DNA of 64,000 nucleotides from Trichuris trichiura (taxonomy: Eukaryota > Nematoda > Enoplea > Trichinellida > Trichuridae). The number at the start of each line of letters is the position of its first letter. The first letter of the stretch is position 1. The position numbers were made by a program, and so were the translations under genes. Shown here piece after piece: positions 35,501 to 46,443 of the stretch. The notes under the pieces are model-generated. The model worked only from the letters and a program-made list of their open reading frames with translations. It was not told where the DNA came from and did not search any database. The stretch spans positions 3,472,001-3,536,000 of the forward strand of contig JBAJFE010000026.1 of assembly GCA_037903355.1 (NCBI GenBank). The letters run 5' to 3'.

Positions 35501-38500
35501 CCGAATTTCTTCACCCAGAGCGTTAGTATGTAAAAAATACTAGAAAATGGATACTCAAAATAACTCACTAATCTGACAATTCATCGTAATCTATTTCAGG
35601 GTATTTTTATAATGAAAAGTAGTCCCAATGAATCACAGATTCTTCTGCTCTACAGTATTAGCCCAAGAGAAAAGACCATGAAGTTAAAGATAGTCTTTAG
35701 TCTCGACGTATTTTTCATGAGTTCACCTGTTATTAACTTGAGATCGCTGTTCAAAAATATTATGACTCTGATGCCTTTTAACTGGCAGCCAAGAATTGTG
35801 TGTAATGTTAAACGTGATCGTTCTACTCCTTATATCTTCACTGCGGTCTTTCCATGGCTTTCTCTCCTTCTTTGTAAGTGTATCTGTAATATATTGAAGC
35901 AAGCACTTTGCTAACTGTTACGGAAATAACAGCGACTAGTATACGTAGCTTTCGGGACGCATTACTCCAGTCGTTATCGTGACGTAGAAAGCGTTCGCTC
36001 CGCCATCATCACATACAAGTCTTTACGAAAACGATGGGCGAGATCAGTTCAGTATGGCGCAATAGTGGGGTTTATTGATGAGAGCATTCTTCAGCTCATT
36101 GACTCATGGATAACAGTGTCAGGATTGATGGCGTCGTTGTTTTTAAAATCCTTGTTTCGACATTTTACAGAAACACGAAACCTCTGATACGCAGCAGAAA
36201 GACCATAATGACATCCCCTTGTCACGTTAGAAGACATCCCGCCTTTGTTCGCCTTTCGTTTGTGAGAGTTGAGCTGGCTTCAAAGATTCGAAGTTCACAA
36301 AAATGCTTAGGTAGATGCAACAGTGCTAAAGAAAAGTCGAGAAGCGTTACTATGACATACTGTATGCCTCCGCAATTACTTAATCTGATCACTGATAAAC
36401 CAAGAGCAACCGTGGAATAACTATTCTAGTGTTCAAGTAACCTACATCTCGTATGCACTGCCTCTAAACCCACCTCATACCTTAGAACAGTGACGTTCAA
36501 AAGGGTAAAACAAGGGACTGGAAGGTAAATGGCTACACTAAACTGTAGACGGACACTCAGCGTCCATCATCGTCAAAAAAGTCAACGGACCCCGAAATAA
36601 AACGTACTCGTGGTTGAGCTTTGGGGTCTCCAACCGATTCTGTGAAACTAGCAATGAAACGCCCACGACTGGGCAGTAACGATGAACGCTTAAGACATCT
36701 GGGGGTACCAGCAGTACAGAAGTTGAGAAGCTGTCTTCGAAAAATCAAAATCGCCTTTTATATCTGACATAATTCGAGCTTAAATTGCAATTTTGATTGA
36801 GCTAAAGGTGTCACTACATCTTATCAGCCGTGAGCATTGTTGTTCTTTGCATTAATGTTCTCTCCGAAAGTCAATAATTCCGCTCTCGGTCCTCTTTAAA
36901 GCTAAGGCAGCTTTAGTTCAGGAGATAAAAACGATCGAAACAAGAATTAAATAAAAAATCACGACAGAAAGAAAACATAGAAAAGTGAAACTATGAAATA
37001 TGAACAGGTGGTGCGGCAATAAAGACCATTTTTCACGAGCAAATATCAACAAACCAAAAATGACGCAAATATAGCTTTAAACCTTGGTCTACTCTGTGTA
37101 TTTATTTTTTCATTCAATCCACACCTTCTAACGCCATTTGAACCGCTGATAATGGGGGCAAGAACAGTTTTTAAAGCACTGAAGGCTTGTATGCTTTCAA
37201 TCCTGTTTGTATAAACGTATGCTGCGTTCGTCTATTCTCTTCCAGTAAAATAGGAAAATTTCTATAGACAGTCGCATAACTTGAAATATGGCCTGTCTGC
37301 ACACTATGCTTAAGTCGTGCGCTTCCCTGCCCACTTTCGCGAAGCACGCGAATCACTCCTTGCTCAGCTTACTTATGCAGCACACTACACATATCTGAGA
37401 ATTACTTAATAATTGCTTCAGTTACTAGGTGAAGTGCTCTCGTCCGCAAAGCTTGTATTCGAACAACCCTTGTTTTATTTAATAATGAAATCAGGCAGAA
37501 AGAGTAGTAAAAATGGTAATTCAGATTTGCCGAAAAAAGCAATGAAGTCCATCTGATCTTTTGACCAAAGGACTGCCACCACAAGAAATGCATGTACACT
37601 AAAATTACTTGAAAACTACCTTTCTTGAAACGAGATGAAGTTTTTTAATGCTGTCTGAAAGCACCTGAAGGAACGCTTATGGCAAAAAAACATCAAAATA
37701 ATAAAAACCCAATCAAGGGAGAGAGTAAAGCAAATAAGTAAACAATTTTACCAGAAGATAAGAAAGAACATGGAAAAGAAATAAATATCTTTATCCTACA
37801 GTATCATAGCATTGGACAGAGAAGTGGCAGAGAACGAACTGCGTTTGCTCGCCTGTCTCCAATGGCAGCAACTTCGTACGTTTTTGGAAACGAAATATAG
37901 AAAAATCGTTGCAAAATGTGAAATTTATGGGAAAGTATATACTGCTTAAGGAGCACTTGGGCAGAACCAAGTGAACCTTTGTTCACTTGATGCTGCTTTA
38001 AGTGCTCCGTAGACGCTGCCTCCATATCGTAAGACGTAATTTTTCCTATTTTTAATTTTTCCCTCTTACCTTCCGGTAAAACTTTATTTTTTAGCTTTTG
38101 TCCCTTCCTTTCTCAGTCACTTCGAGATAGTTCACCTATTTTCCTTCAGATCTTTTCCTCTCACTTCCTTTCATCTTCCTCTTCCTTAATTTATTTTTCT
38201 TCTGGCATTATTCGTCCTCATCTCTCTTCTTTCTTTTAGATTCCTTAAGTCTTATTTAAAAATTTCTCTTCCGTTTTTACAAATTATTACCTTTACAATT
38301 TTTACTTTTTAACAATTGCTTTTTCATTTACATTTTTCAACTTAAAGACTCACTTCAATTTACCGTCTGCCCACCTAGCATTAGGGGAGATAGGCAGGGA
38401 AGCCCGGATCGTGTCTGTTATAGTCTCAGACTGTCAAGAAATGTTATCCACAACGAAAGTAAGGCAGTACTTTTTGCAAACTAATATACAGACGAAGTAC

Positions 38501-40375
38501 TAAATTTATGGAAAAAACAGCAATGAGTTATTTCGCGGTGTACTAAGTGTTGTCTGCACATTTTCAGCTCATTTACGTAAGCAAACACATATAACTTTGC
38601 AGAAATGATTTGAAAATATCAAGCTACCATAGAATGCTGTAAGATATAGGCTCGACCAGAAGTAACGTCCTTTTGTTTGCGGAAGTGTAATTCCATGTGC
38701 TTTAACTTGTTCGCCAAAATTTTGGCAAGTGTTATTTCAGGAGAGGCAAAATTAGCAACTAATGCTAAAAACATGGATTAACGCAACTCGGTCTGCTTGC
38801 TGTTGGCTTCAATACGTTTTTCTAACTTTTTACCACTGACCGACATACCTGCACGCACAGTTTCACACATACCGCAGTAAAACTTTTTCAACAGCTTTTT
38901 TAGGAGTCGCTAAGGAATGACTGTCTTTGGCGCCCACTTGATTTTTGATAGACCCTGCAAGAAAAAATCAGGTGTAGGATCAGGGCTTTTCAGCGGCCAT
39001 TTGAAGGCCCCGTTTTCCCAATCCATGATGTGGGATAAGATAATTCTGCACATATTTCGCGTAACGAGTCGCTGCCCCCATCATGCATGAACACTAGGCC
39101 CATATTTTCCACATACAGTACCACTTCGTCCGTGGTCACCTTCAGGTATGAGTCAGCTGGAACGTTTCCGTCGTAGAAAAACCGGTCCAACACACCGCTA
39201 AGCCAAGTTCCTGCCTAAGCGACCAAACCAGAGCAATTCACTTTTCGTTCCAAAATCCGCTACGGATTCGTGTCAGACAGGAAATGATATTATGGCAGTT
39301 GAAGTGATCATTTAAAGCAGTGTTTCTCAACGTGGGCCCTGACAAGGCCTAGGGGAGCCCTGGGGCAAAAAAGGTTGAGAAACTATGATTTAAAGTGAAG
39401 ATAGCTTCGTTAGTCGCCAAGATTTTGTCAGTGCTTAACACCTCTACGTTCCTCACGGACATTTCACAGGAGTCAATTCGCCTGTCGTAATTGAATTCCA
39501 TGAGCTCACGCAATAGCTGCGGATGAAAATGCCTGAGACTCGTTTCCCACAGAATTCGTCCAACGTTGATTTGAGGAATCCCACGTTTGATAGAGCCCGA
39601 AAAGCAGACTTCTTTGGGGTCTGATCGATTGTTTCCAAAATTCTTCGCTTCCTTTCTGGAGAATCAAAACAAAGCGGTTGGCAAAAACGGGGAGCACCAT
39701 CAACACTCCCTCTTGCTTCAAAAACAGCGACAATGTTTCTTATTGCTTTAGTGCCTGTAGGTTTAGATGAAGAGCATTCGCTCTGACATGTTGCGAATTC
39801 CGCAAAATTGCCATACTTGTAAAAACACTTTACAACATGATCAAACTCTTCCCACAGGCGCCTATCCGAACTCGTTTATATCAGAAGGTAGCTTCCCTAA
39901 GCTTCCAAACGGTACTACTACTAAATCGTACTTACGCATTATGGTAAAAATAAGTAATCTAAACAGGATGTTACTTCTGGCCCATCCTATGAAGAAAAAT
40001 CAGAGCAAGAGACATGCAGAAAAATTGAAGTGTATAAGGAGAAAACAATCCTTACTACTGCCAAGATCAATTAGAAACATCCTTTTCAAAAACTTGTGGT
40101 AAACCAAGACAGCGTGCACCCGTGAACAACTGGAGTGGTCAACAACGAAGTCACATGAATTCGGGCTACGTCCAAAGAAATAGGCACTCTTCTCATCAAT
40201 CATCAATTTCTAAAAGATTCTGCTTAAGCATTGCAAGACTATCATAGAGAGCAGAAAGCACCTGTAACAAAGTATTGTTCTTCATAACGTCCAGGTGAAA
40301 GCCTTCAGGTGGGCATGCAGCCCAAGATGGCATTTTAAAGTTTATACCACGCGACTCTTTCGTGTTCGCTGCCAT
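32529..40375 (-). CDS. PPP1R8: NIPP1 (nuclear inhibitor of protein phosphatase 1, PPP1R8), complete
   Basis: Six exons on the minus strand: 40375-40262, 40209-40056, 33479-33262, 33213-33081, 32972-32908 and 32816-32529. The phases agree throughout and give 323 residues (vertebrate NIPP1 about 350). The N-terminus has PEGFHLDVMKN. The FHA domain has YFFGRSPNSCDFVVDHSSCS and RVHAVLVYHKFLKRMFLIDL, continuing after the long intron with THGTFIGNVKLE and FGASTRTY. The PP1-docking RVxF motif is RVQF in exon 4, followed by EDIINP, then DIDPTIGRFRNLV and the conserved C-terminus KKYPIEAWPGK. NIPP1 targets PP1 to splicing and chromatin phosphoproteins in the nucleus (established). Introns 3, 4 and 5 are 48, 108 and 91 bp and intron 1 is 52 bp, but intron 2 is about 6.6 kb and full of decayed repeats. 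Confidence 0.95.
34404..34601 (-). CDS. candidate terminal exon inside the NIPP1 intron, unknown
   Basis: A minus-strand frame of 65 residues opens with ATG and ends with a stop. Its second half is charged and helix-like (ALPAGEEMIGSEGLDKLKNQ, then ADYRLKKLH). It contains an internal GTAAGT that could be a splice donor. I cannot assign it. It could be an alternative NIPP1 exon, part of a nested gene, or chance. Confidence 0.25.
   Translation of the reverse strand: MQSQANTVSRLTYFVSIVSDCCQLERKMPEREALPAGEEMIGSEGLDKLKNQNEKVADYRLKKLH
36557..36748 (-). CDS. candidate terminal exon inside the NIPP1 intron, with RVRF motif
   Basis: The minus-strand frame ends at a stop near 36557. The C-terminal 50 residues look protein-like (GTPRCLKRSSLLPSRGRF, then ASFTESVGDPKAQPRVRF and SVDFFDDDGR). 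The AG at about 36727 could be a splice acceptor. RVRF fits the RVxF pattern that binds PP1, but the pattern is short and common. Family unknown. Confidence 0.3.
   Translation of the reverse strand: MIFRRQLLNFCTAGTPRCLKRSSLLPSRGRFIASFTESVGDPKAQPRVRFISGSVDFFDDDGR
38040..38340. repeat. pyrimidine-rich low-complexity tract
   Basis: Long runs of T with scattered C (TTCCTCTTCC-like blocks), no coding potential. Confidence 0.7.
38740..39780 (-). pseudogene. Tc1/mariner-superfamily transposase relic, interrupted by a hAT miniature element
   Basis: On the minus strand, about 39730-39450 gives an N-terminal piece (GSVDGAPRF and RILETIDQTPKKS across two frames, then ALSNVGFLKSTL). About 39190-38990 gives the later part (FYDGNVPADSYL, FMHDGGSDSLREI, TSWIGKTGP). 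These follow the order of DDE transposases of this superfamily with QQDGAPAH and RWIGR-GP motifs. Many stops and frameshifts are present. The 70-bp hAT element at 39318-39387 sits between the pieces. Confidence 0.6.
39318..39387. mobile_element. 70-bp hAT miniature element with perfect 8-bp target duplication
   Basis: Starts CAGTGTTTCTCAACGTGGGC and ends, on the minus strand, CATAGTTTCTCAACCTTTTT. It is flanked by ATTTAAAG at 39310-39317 and 39388-39395. Same family as 28404 and 29885, in the opposite orientation, and almost nothing but its two ends. Confidence 0.9.
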
Positions 40376-40945
40376 GGTGAAATAATCTTTTATGGAAACC
40401 TACAAAGATGCCTTTTTAGGCAATCATATAAGTGAGCTTAGACAAAATCTTTAGATATAAATCCAGCGAACACATTAATCTTCGTTTTGAAAGATCAGTG
40501 TTTCCAGAGTTAGCAAAGCAATGGCCTTTCATGAAGAAAACTGTCCCAAAAGACTCTTCGTTACAGGTCATAGTAAAATTGCTCTTGAAAAACGGCTAGT
40601 TAGAAGTGACACAAATCCAAACAGTTATACTACAGCCCAATAATCATCAACTCTATCTCCTCACTTGCAATCCAGTTTTGCCTTATTTTTCTGGCCTCTG
40701 AAAACTGCGGAAGAAACTATTCATCTTGTTAGAAGAACCTGTAGCCGTGTTAACATGTATCATAGCCAGTAAGTGGTTGAACCGTTTGTTAGCGATGACC
40801 AGAGTAAAACGATGAGAAAACATTATAATGCTATAAGAAAAAACTACAACGCTTTTGTCCCGTCATCGGCGATTGAAATAAGGCTTACATTGAACAGCTT
40901 CCTTGAATATTCAGTGAGTGGCTGCATGATTGTGATGCAACGCTG
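40376..40945. other. intergenic upstream of NIPP1
   Basis: Probable promoter region of the NIPP1 gene (minus strand). No further feature seen. Confidence 0.3.
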
Positions 40946-41236
40946 CTAACCAGTGGGCGCAGCTGGCACTGAGGCAGTTAAGCCTAGTATAGCCTCGCTC
41001 GTATTCTTATCCTCATTATGCCCATTGACTCTTATACCCCGTACTACTGGCGACGGAACTACCGAATCCCGAAACTTGCGAGTCATGTTATCATTATTTT
41101 TTTCTGTTCCTGTACTAGGCAACACGTCTTGGTTTTTCGTGATTACAAAATCATACAATAGCCTGAACGAGCACTTCGCACAGAAACCAGCCTGTCTAGT
41201 TTCTCTTGGAGCGCTTTCATTTGTGAATCATTTCAG
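40946..41236 (-). CDS. candidate coding exon with C-x2-C motif, unknown
   Basis: An open minus-strand frame of about 97 codons runs to the stop at 40946. The reading is protein-like, with ESAPRETRQAGFCAKCSFRL near the start and a polar tail (RKFRDSVVPSPVVRGIRVNG and later TASVPAAP). It has no ATG of its own in this frame before the conserved-looking part, so it would need an upstream exon. The single CxxC is suggestive of a zinc site but not enough to name a family. Confidence 0.3.
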
Positions 41237-41905
41237 CGCACCTTGCCCTATCATCAGCACATAATGACAAGACCATGTTGATGTTAGCTTCAGGTTAGGC
41301 TATAGTTTAAAGATGCAGGATGCGAGTCGACACAAATGAAATCTTATCCCATCGGATTCCATCCTTATCCCATGATGATGGGATGTTTCTGCCTGTGATG
41401 TAACATAGAGCTTAAAAATGCTGGGCCACATATTGGCACAGTGTGGTCCACCGTCCTTGCTACATCTCTCCTTAAGGAAACGGAGCGGCGGAAGAAAAAA
41501 ATATACAGTAAGACTTCCGTATCCGCAGTTTCAGTTATCCGCGCTCTCCCGCCCGCCCAGGCATTTTAACATTACGCAACTCACTGCACGCGTAAGAAAT
41601 GCAAGCTGTTCTTGGCATTCCGGCATGTACGAATCGAACCAATCATTTAAAAAAATCAATCACATTTATTTAGTTATTATGGGTTTCCACAGCGTCTTTG
41701 TGACAAGGACTGCTTTCCCCTGTACTCAGGAAAACGTAGCCGACAGCATAGATCAATTCTGTATTGCTAAACGGCGACAAGCCAGTGGAGTCGTACGCTT
41801 TTTTATCGATGATTCACTGATCTACGGGTGCGCATGAAATATTCGGTGAATAGCTGCGCACTGCATTGAGAATGAAGCAATTTCTAACGGGTGTGTGAAA
41901 ATGCG

Positions 41906-42007
41906 TAATGGTACTGCGGAAATTCGACCCGTGAAATTCAGAGAACGGACGCTTCCCGAAAGCTTCGCAAAATAAATTTCACGGGTCGAATTTCCGAAAT
42001 ACCATTA
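41906..42007. repeat. hairpin repeat nested in the Tigger1-like element
   Basis: Arms of about 33 bases (TAATGGTACTGCGGAAATTC onward) are repeated in inverted form ending ACCATTA at 42007, with two or three mismatches, separated by about 36 bases. Confidence 0.8.
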
Positions 42008-42422
42008 TGGAAATAGCCACGGAGTATAATGAGCCCCATTCAACGAAACTTCTGAGATAGCGTGTGAGAGATACCGTTAATTGAAAGTATCGGAGCGTGA
42101 CCTGTCCAAGCACTCGACTTTATCCTAACGGTAATCGTATTCTCTGTGCTACCATGCTGTTGTCAAGCAAAGAGGTTATGACTTGCAGATCGTAGACGCG
42201 CCTACTTCAGACGTCTACCCGCGCTCGTTTTATCGAAGTCTTGACTGGTAACCAGTCCATCCGTTAGTTGGTGTCTGCTTCCCTGCTTAGGGCCCGTTTT
42301 TCGCGATTACGGAATCATTGAAAAACATAAAAGATTCACCACTCGTCGTCTAAACCTGCCCTGGAAAGTTACTAAACGGGCGTGAGAATCTGGTCCCGAA
42401 GTCTCTGTTTATCATAAAGACG

Positions 42423-43349
42423 GTGCCGAAACGAAAGACCAGTAATGCAGCTACTGATGAAAAACCTAAGAGAAGCCATAACGTGCTTTCTATAAGTGAA
42501 AAAATAAAAATTCTTGACTTGGTAGAGAAGGAAAGTAAATCATATGCGGCAGTGACTAACGCATATGGGAAGAATGAATCTTCAGCTTGGGAAATTGTAA
42601 AAAGCAAAGATAAAATTCACACTAGTTTCAATGCTGCCCCGCAAACAGCAAAGGTAATTTCTGTATCGCGTGACAAGACATTAATGAAAATGGAAAAGGC
42701 GTTAATTTTTTGGGTCGAAAATGCGAACAGGAAAACTATACCCCAAAAGGCAAGCGCTGGGGCGAAAAGCATTGGACTTACATGAGCGTATGCATAAGAA
42801 GCAAGATAAATAAGGCACACACGAGGAAGCAAAGCAATTTACAGCAGGCAGAGGGTGGTTGTACAAGATGAAAGTCGTTTAAATTTAAAAAGTAGAAAAA
42901 TTACGGACGAATGCGCGTCAGCGAATTACGCTACTTCTACCAGCTTCCCGGCTGAGTTAAAAAGGATCATTGCCAATGGGTCTTACCATCCGAAACGGGT
43001 TCTAAATTGCGACGAGACAGCTCTTTTTTGGCAAAGAATGCCTAATAGAACCTATATCCATAAAAGCGCAAAGCGGGCAACAGGCTTTAAAGCTTTCAAA
43101 GACAGAGTCACGCTGGTATTATGTAGCAACGCGGCTAGATATATGAGAAGGCCTGGACTGGTTTATCGTGCGAAGAACCCTCGCACCACCAAGAACAAAA
43201 ACAAAAAGCATTTACCCGTATTCTGGCAGCACAATCGTACTGCGTGGGTCACGGCACTATTACTCACCGAATACTTCCACCATTATTTCATGCCAGAGGT
43301 GAACAAAATACCTGCAGGAACAAGGATTAGCATTCCAGGTAGTAAATAG
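42423..43349 (+). pseudogene. Tigger1-type transposase, N-terminal part
   Basis: Starts MPKRKTSNAATDEKPKRS, followed by a pipsqueak-type helix-turn-helix (LSISEKIKILDLVEKESKSY). Then come MEKALIFWVENANRKTIPQK, a frame break near 42790-42880, and the DDE_1 start (RVLNCDETALFWQRMPNRTY with the first catalytic Asp). After that: FKAFKDRVTLVLCSNAARYM, the YRAKNPR region, AWVTALLLTEYFHHYFMPEV. The frame stops at 43349, before the position of the second Asp. The 3' half of the gene is deleted, so it is non-functional. Confidence 0.85.
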
Positions 43350-43559
43350 TGCTCAAAGTCACGTTACGTACGCGTTCATAAAACGTTCACCGTTATCCGC
43401 GGACACATGTGGTACGTAATCCACGCGGATACAAAGGTCTTACAGTAAACACCTACCTGAATGTGATGGTTACTCCCTAGAGCGGACTTGGACTCTATCT
43501 TAAGTCACAGGACTAAACTAGGTGAACTGTAAACAGTAGCTTCTGTATTGGCAAACTTA

Positions 43560-44230
43560 GTTTCCTTCCGCACGCATGAAGGAAACTATTACACATTCCA
43601 GGAATGTTTCTTCATACAGAAAGATGAGGTACCAATGGGTAGTCCAATGTCTCCAGTCCTTGCAAGTTGTTCATCGAATACCCGGAAGAGACAATGTTTG
43701 AGCGAACGGACAACCCAGAAACCCTAAGATTGTTCACGCGATATTTGAACGACATTTTGAGCAATATTTTCCCTGGAGAAAATTATATCCACATGGCTTT
43801 CAAATCCTCCTCAAACCTACTGTCTCCGGTTAGGAATGATAAAATCGAAGTTTAGGTGGAAAAAAGCATGGCGTCGTTTACGAAATAAAGTGTAGTTGCC
43901 GCACTCCTGCATAGGGGAAACCTGGAACAGTTTAGATAAATGCGGTGACCACATGAAGGCGTTCAACCCTATTACAAGGCAGCACAGGAGGAGCTCAATG
44001 GGATTTGGGATATACGTGAGACGCTGAAAACGTCCCCAGGCTTTGCCGCCGCTATTGGTCATGGAAGAAATTAAGGAGAGTTTCGTGGTAATTGAACACG
44101 TTTTATGGCGTTCATATAGCTTACGACTGAAGGTAATTTGCCTCGAGAACCAATTTCTTTTCAAGGATAAAAGCATTCCTGTATATCTGCAAAAACACGT
44201 CAATTGACACTGACAGGGGAATCTAGATGA
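43560..44230 (+). pseudogene. Penelope-like retroelement fragment (reverse transcriptase end and GIY-YIG region)
   Basis: The plus-strand frame near 43575-43670 reads FIQKDEVPMGSPMSPVLA, the conserved RT block with PMGSPLSP. RLFTRYLNDILSNIF follows near 43725, equivalent to the RYVDDIF active site but with Val-Asp replaced by Leu-Asn, so one catalytic Asp is lost. Downstream, after frameshifts, GVVYEIKCSCRTP near 43867 resembles the start of the GIY-YIG endonuclease of Penelope-like elements. Stops and frameshifts throughout. Confidence 0.65.
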
Positions 44231-44239
44231 GCGTGCTAT

Positions 44240-44860
44240 AGACTGTTCTTCTCGCCAAAGCCAACTGTTGCCCTGTACCACCAGATGCTTCTCCCCTGCC
44301 CATAAATACATATATGACTGAGTAAAACGTTCACAGCCCACATCGCTGAAGATGGGACAAAGCGGTCCTAAGAGCTCTGAAATAAGCTGTTATCTGATAT
44401 TTCTTTAAGTGCGCATCCACCTGTCCAGAGGGCATTTGTTTGGTTCCATTTCAGAAACCTAAAAAGCGAGTAATACCAAACTGTACGAAGGGCGCACTAA
44501 GAAAACCTTCGGATCCATTCAGTACTCAGGATCACTTCAAGTCGACCTTACTTTAAAGTGTTTTATTTTCGCTTCGTTATGGCTGGGGCGAACAGTACTT
44601 CCGAAAACATGGATTTTTTTGTATAAACAGCCCTCTCCCAACGTTTAACTAGCAGTATAACCTGAATCTAACACTTATATCGCCATATCGTTATGCGCAG
44701 ATGACCGGGCATGATGTATCCCGCAAGTTTCACAAACAAAAACAAGTATTTATGTGAAACGAATCGCGTGGCTTCTGCGAAAGCACAAGGAACCATCTGT
44801 GATAAAAATTATAATACTACAACACGACGAGCACTTCAGCAGCTTTAAAAAATAAATCAA
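44240..44860. other. intergenic, nothing recognised
   Basis: No supported feature. Confidence 0.25.
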
Positions 44861-44867
44861 ATTTCAC

Positions 44868-45065
44868 CGACCCCAACAATACAAGCGGTCGTTCACCGCA
44901 TTCTGCTCCAGCATGCAATCAAATCTAGTTACTCGGACCGAATTTTCGGTCAAGTTTATAAGGTTTGAATATTTGCTGTTTTGTAATGGGTATTGGATAT
45001 ACTTCCCCTTTATAACTACTAGATACCCCGTTGGCGTCCAGGATGTCTGCAAGTGTACCTGAAAG
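44868..45065 (-). CDS. candidate internal exon, unknown
   Basis: On the minus strand an acceptor (AACTTTCAG) precedes an open frame of about 65 codons. It reads VHLQTSWTPTGYLVVIKGKY and later NLTENSVRVTRFDCMLEQNA, ending RLYCWGR at a donor (GTGAAA). It looks like a piece of an extracellular or enzymatic domain with two Cys, but I do not recognise it and found no neighbouring exon. Confidence 0.25.
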
Positions 45066-45069
45066 TTCC

Positions 45070-46440
45070 AAGCATCAAAACTCATTAAGGAACGGAGGTG
45101 TCAGAGTTTGCAGGCTTCCAGGACACCGTCTGTGTACAAAACCATTAAACTGGACAGATATTGACCGTTAGGTATCAAAACAGAGCTGCCATATATCCAT
45201 CAACCCAATTCATACAGATCGATCAAGAATATGCCAAAAGAATCTCAACATTACTGCCCTGTCCCTATATGGGTAGACAAATTTGAAAACTTACGCCAGT
45301 GCGTGAGAAGAGAAGCTGTCGTATATCAATCAACCATAAGACTATGCTAATCAACTTAAAGCAAAAACCAGGCTCTTAAAACGTGGCACTGCTTAGGATC
45401 TGGTCTTCTGGCTGTTCACAAGTCACACCCGCTTCTGTAGCAAGAAATGAATACAATATATTCGATCAAATAAACAGAGCTTTTTTCATATCTCACCAGC
45501 ATGCATAACATTTCTTCGTTTTATCTGACCAATTCTTGGAAGTCAGATGTACGCACAACTTTCTGCACAAGTCATCGCTTAAACAAAGCAGCTCCCGCTT
45601 AGAAATGGGCAACAGCCACATAAGATTTTAGTGGAGACTCTAGGCTAGCCGTTTAAGCATGTCTTTTATGCCAGGCCTTTGCACAAAAGAAGATTTATAC
45701 ATCTTTAAGTCGATAGCACCAATATCCTACAGCACTAACCTTGAGCAATATTAACAGCAAGCAAGCCCACCACAGATCTCTGAATCCGCCATAAATGTCA
45801 TAACCTTTTCAGGAAAGTTCCTCTAGAATAAGAGTTCCATTACATTCCAAGTGTGCTGTTAACAATAAGGAAGAATTAAATTACTACTTAAGTGGCGGGT
45901 GATAAACGTTCAAAAATACCTGCTTGAGCAGCAAGAAATCTTCCAGGGTAGACAATGCTTCAATGGTACGGCACGGTTAAACACAGTTTAATGAAAGACC
46001 TACCGTAAACTTGCAAGAACTTTAAAGATTAGCAAGTATAGTCAGCAAGTATTCTTTAGTGAAATACACGTTGGACAATCTTCCTTAGGGAACGGTCTGC
46101 TGACAGTCACAACGCAAGTTTTACTTTACCTCTGTATTTGAAGTTTTACATTTATTGGGACAGTTTCGCTTTGCTAGCGGTCACCTTACCGTGACGTTCG
46201 CTTTGCCACGGCGTTCTTACTGTTGCAATGTTTATGTATTAGCATGGGCTAGGGTACATGATGGACACTTTTCTTTCACTGTTGACTACTGACCATGGGT
46301 CCGCTTTACTCAGTACAGTAGTGTTATGTCGCTGTGCTGTTCCAGCGAACGGCGCGGGATAGTTCGCCAAGAGGAGTAGACCAGGGCACGTTGGACTGCT
46401 GGCAAGGTCTACTCCGAACAGCAAGCGCAGCAAGCGAAAG
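45070..46440. other. intergenic, nothing firm
   Basis: A minus-strand frame at 46454-46239 begins with a hydrophobic leader-like run and could be a first exon, but nothing supports it further. Confidence 0.2.
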
Positions 46441-46443
46441 CAT

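Larger units (their letters stand above)
33480..40055 (-). other. expanded intron 2 of the NIPP1 gene
   Basis: The intron interrupts the FHA domain codon for Thr in the STHGTF block. Inside are a Tc1/mariner-superfamily relic (38740-39780) with a hAT miniature element in it, a pyrimidine-rich stretch (38040-38340), and two minus-strand candidate exons (34601-34404 and 36748-36557). Most of the remainder shows no recognisable feature. Confidence 0.8.
41504..43447 (+). mobile_element. Tigger1-like element with transposase N-terminal half
   Basis: The left end TACAGTAAGACTTCCGTATC (41504) and the right end, read on the minus strand (TACTGTAAGACCTTTGTATC), form an inverted pair. The second half of each also shares a TTATCCGCGG-type stretch. 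The transposase lies at 42423-43349. The catalytic second and third Asp region is absent, because the coding sequence stops about 100 bases before the right end. A 102-bp hairpin (41906-42007) lies in the left part. Confidence 0.8.

Noticed and set aside
40946..41236. Zinc-binding-region protein of the Emi1/F-box type
   Set aside because: One CxxC pair is not enough; the remaining zinc ligands are absent from this exon.
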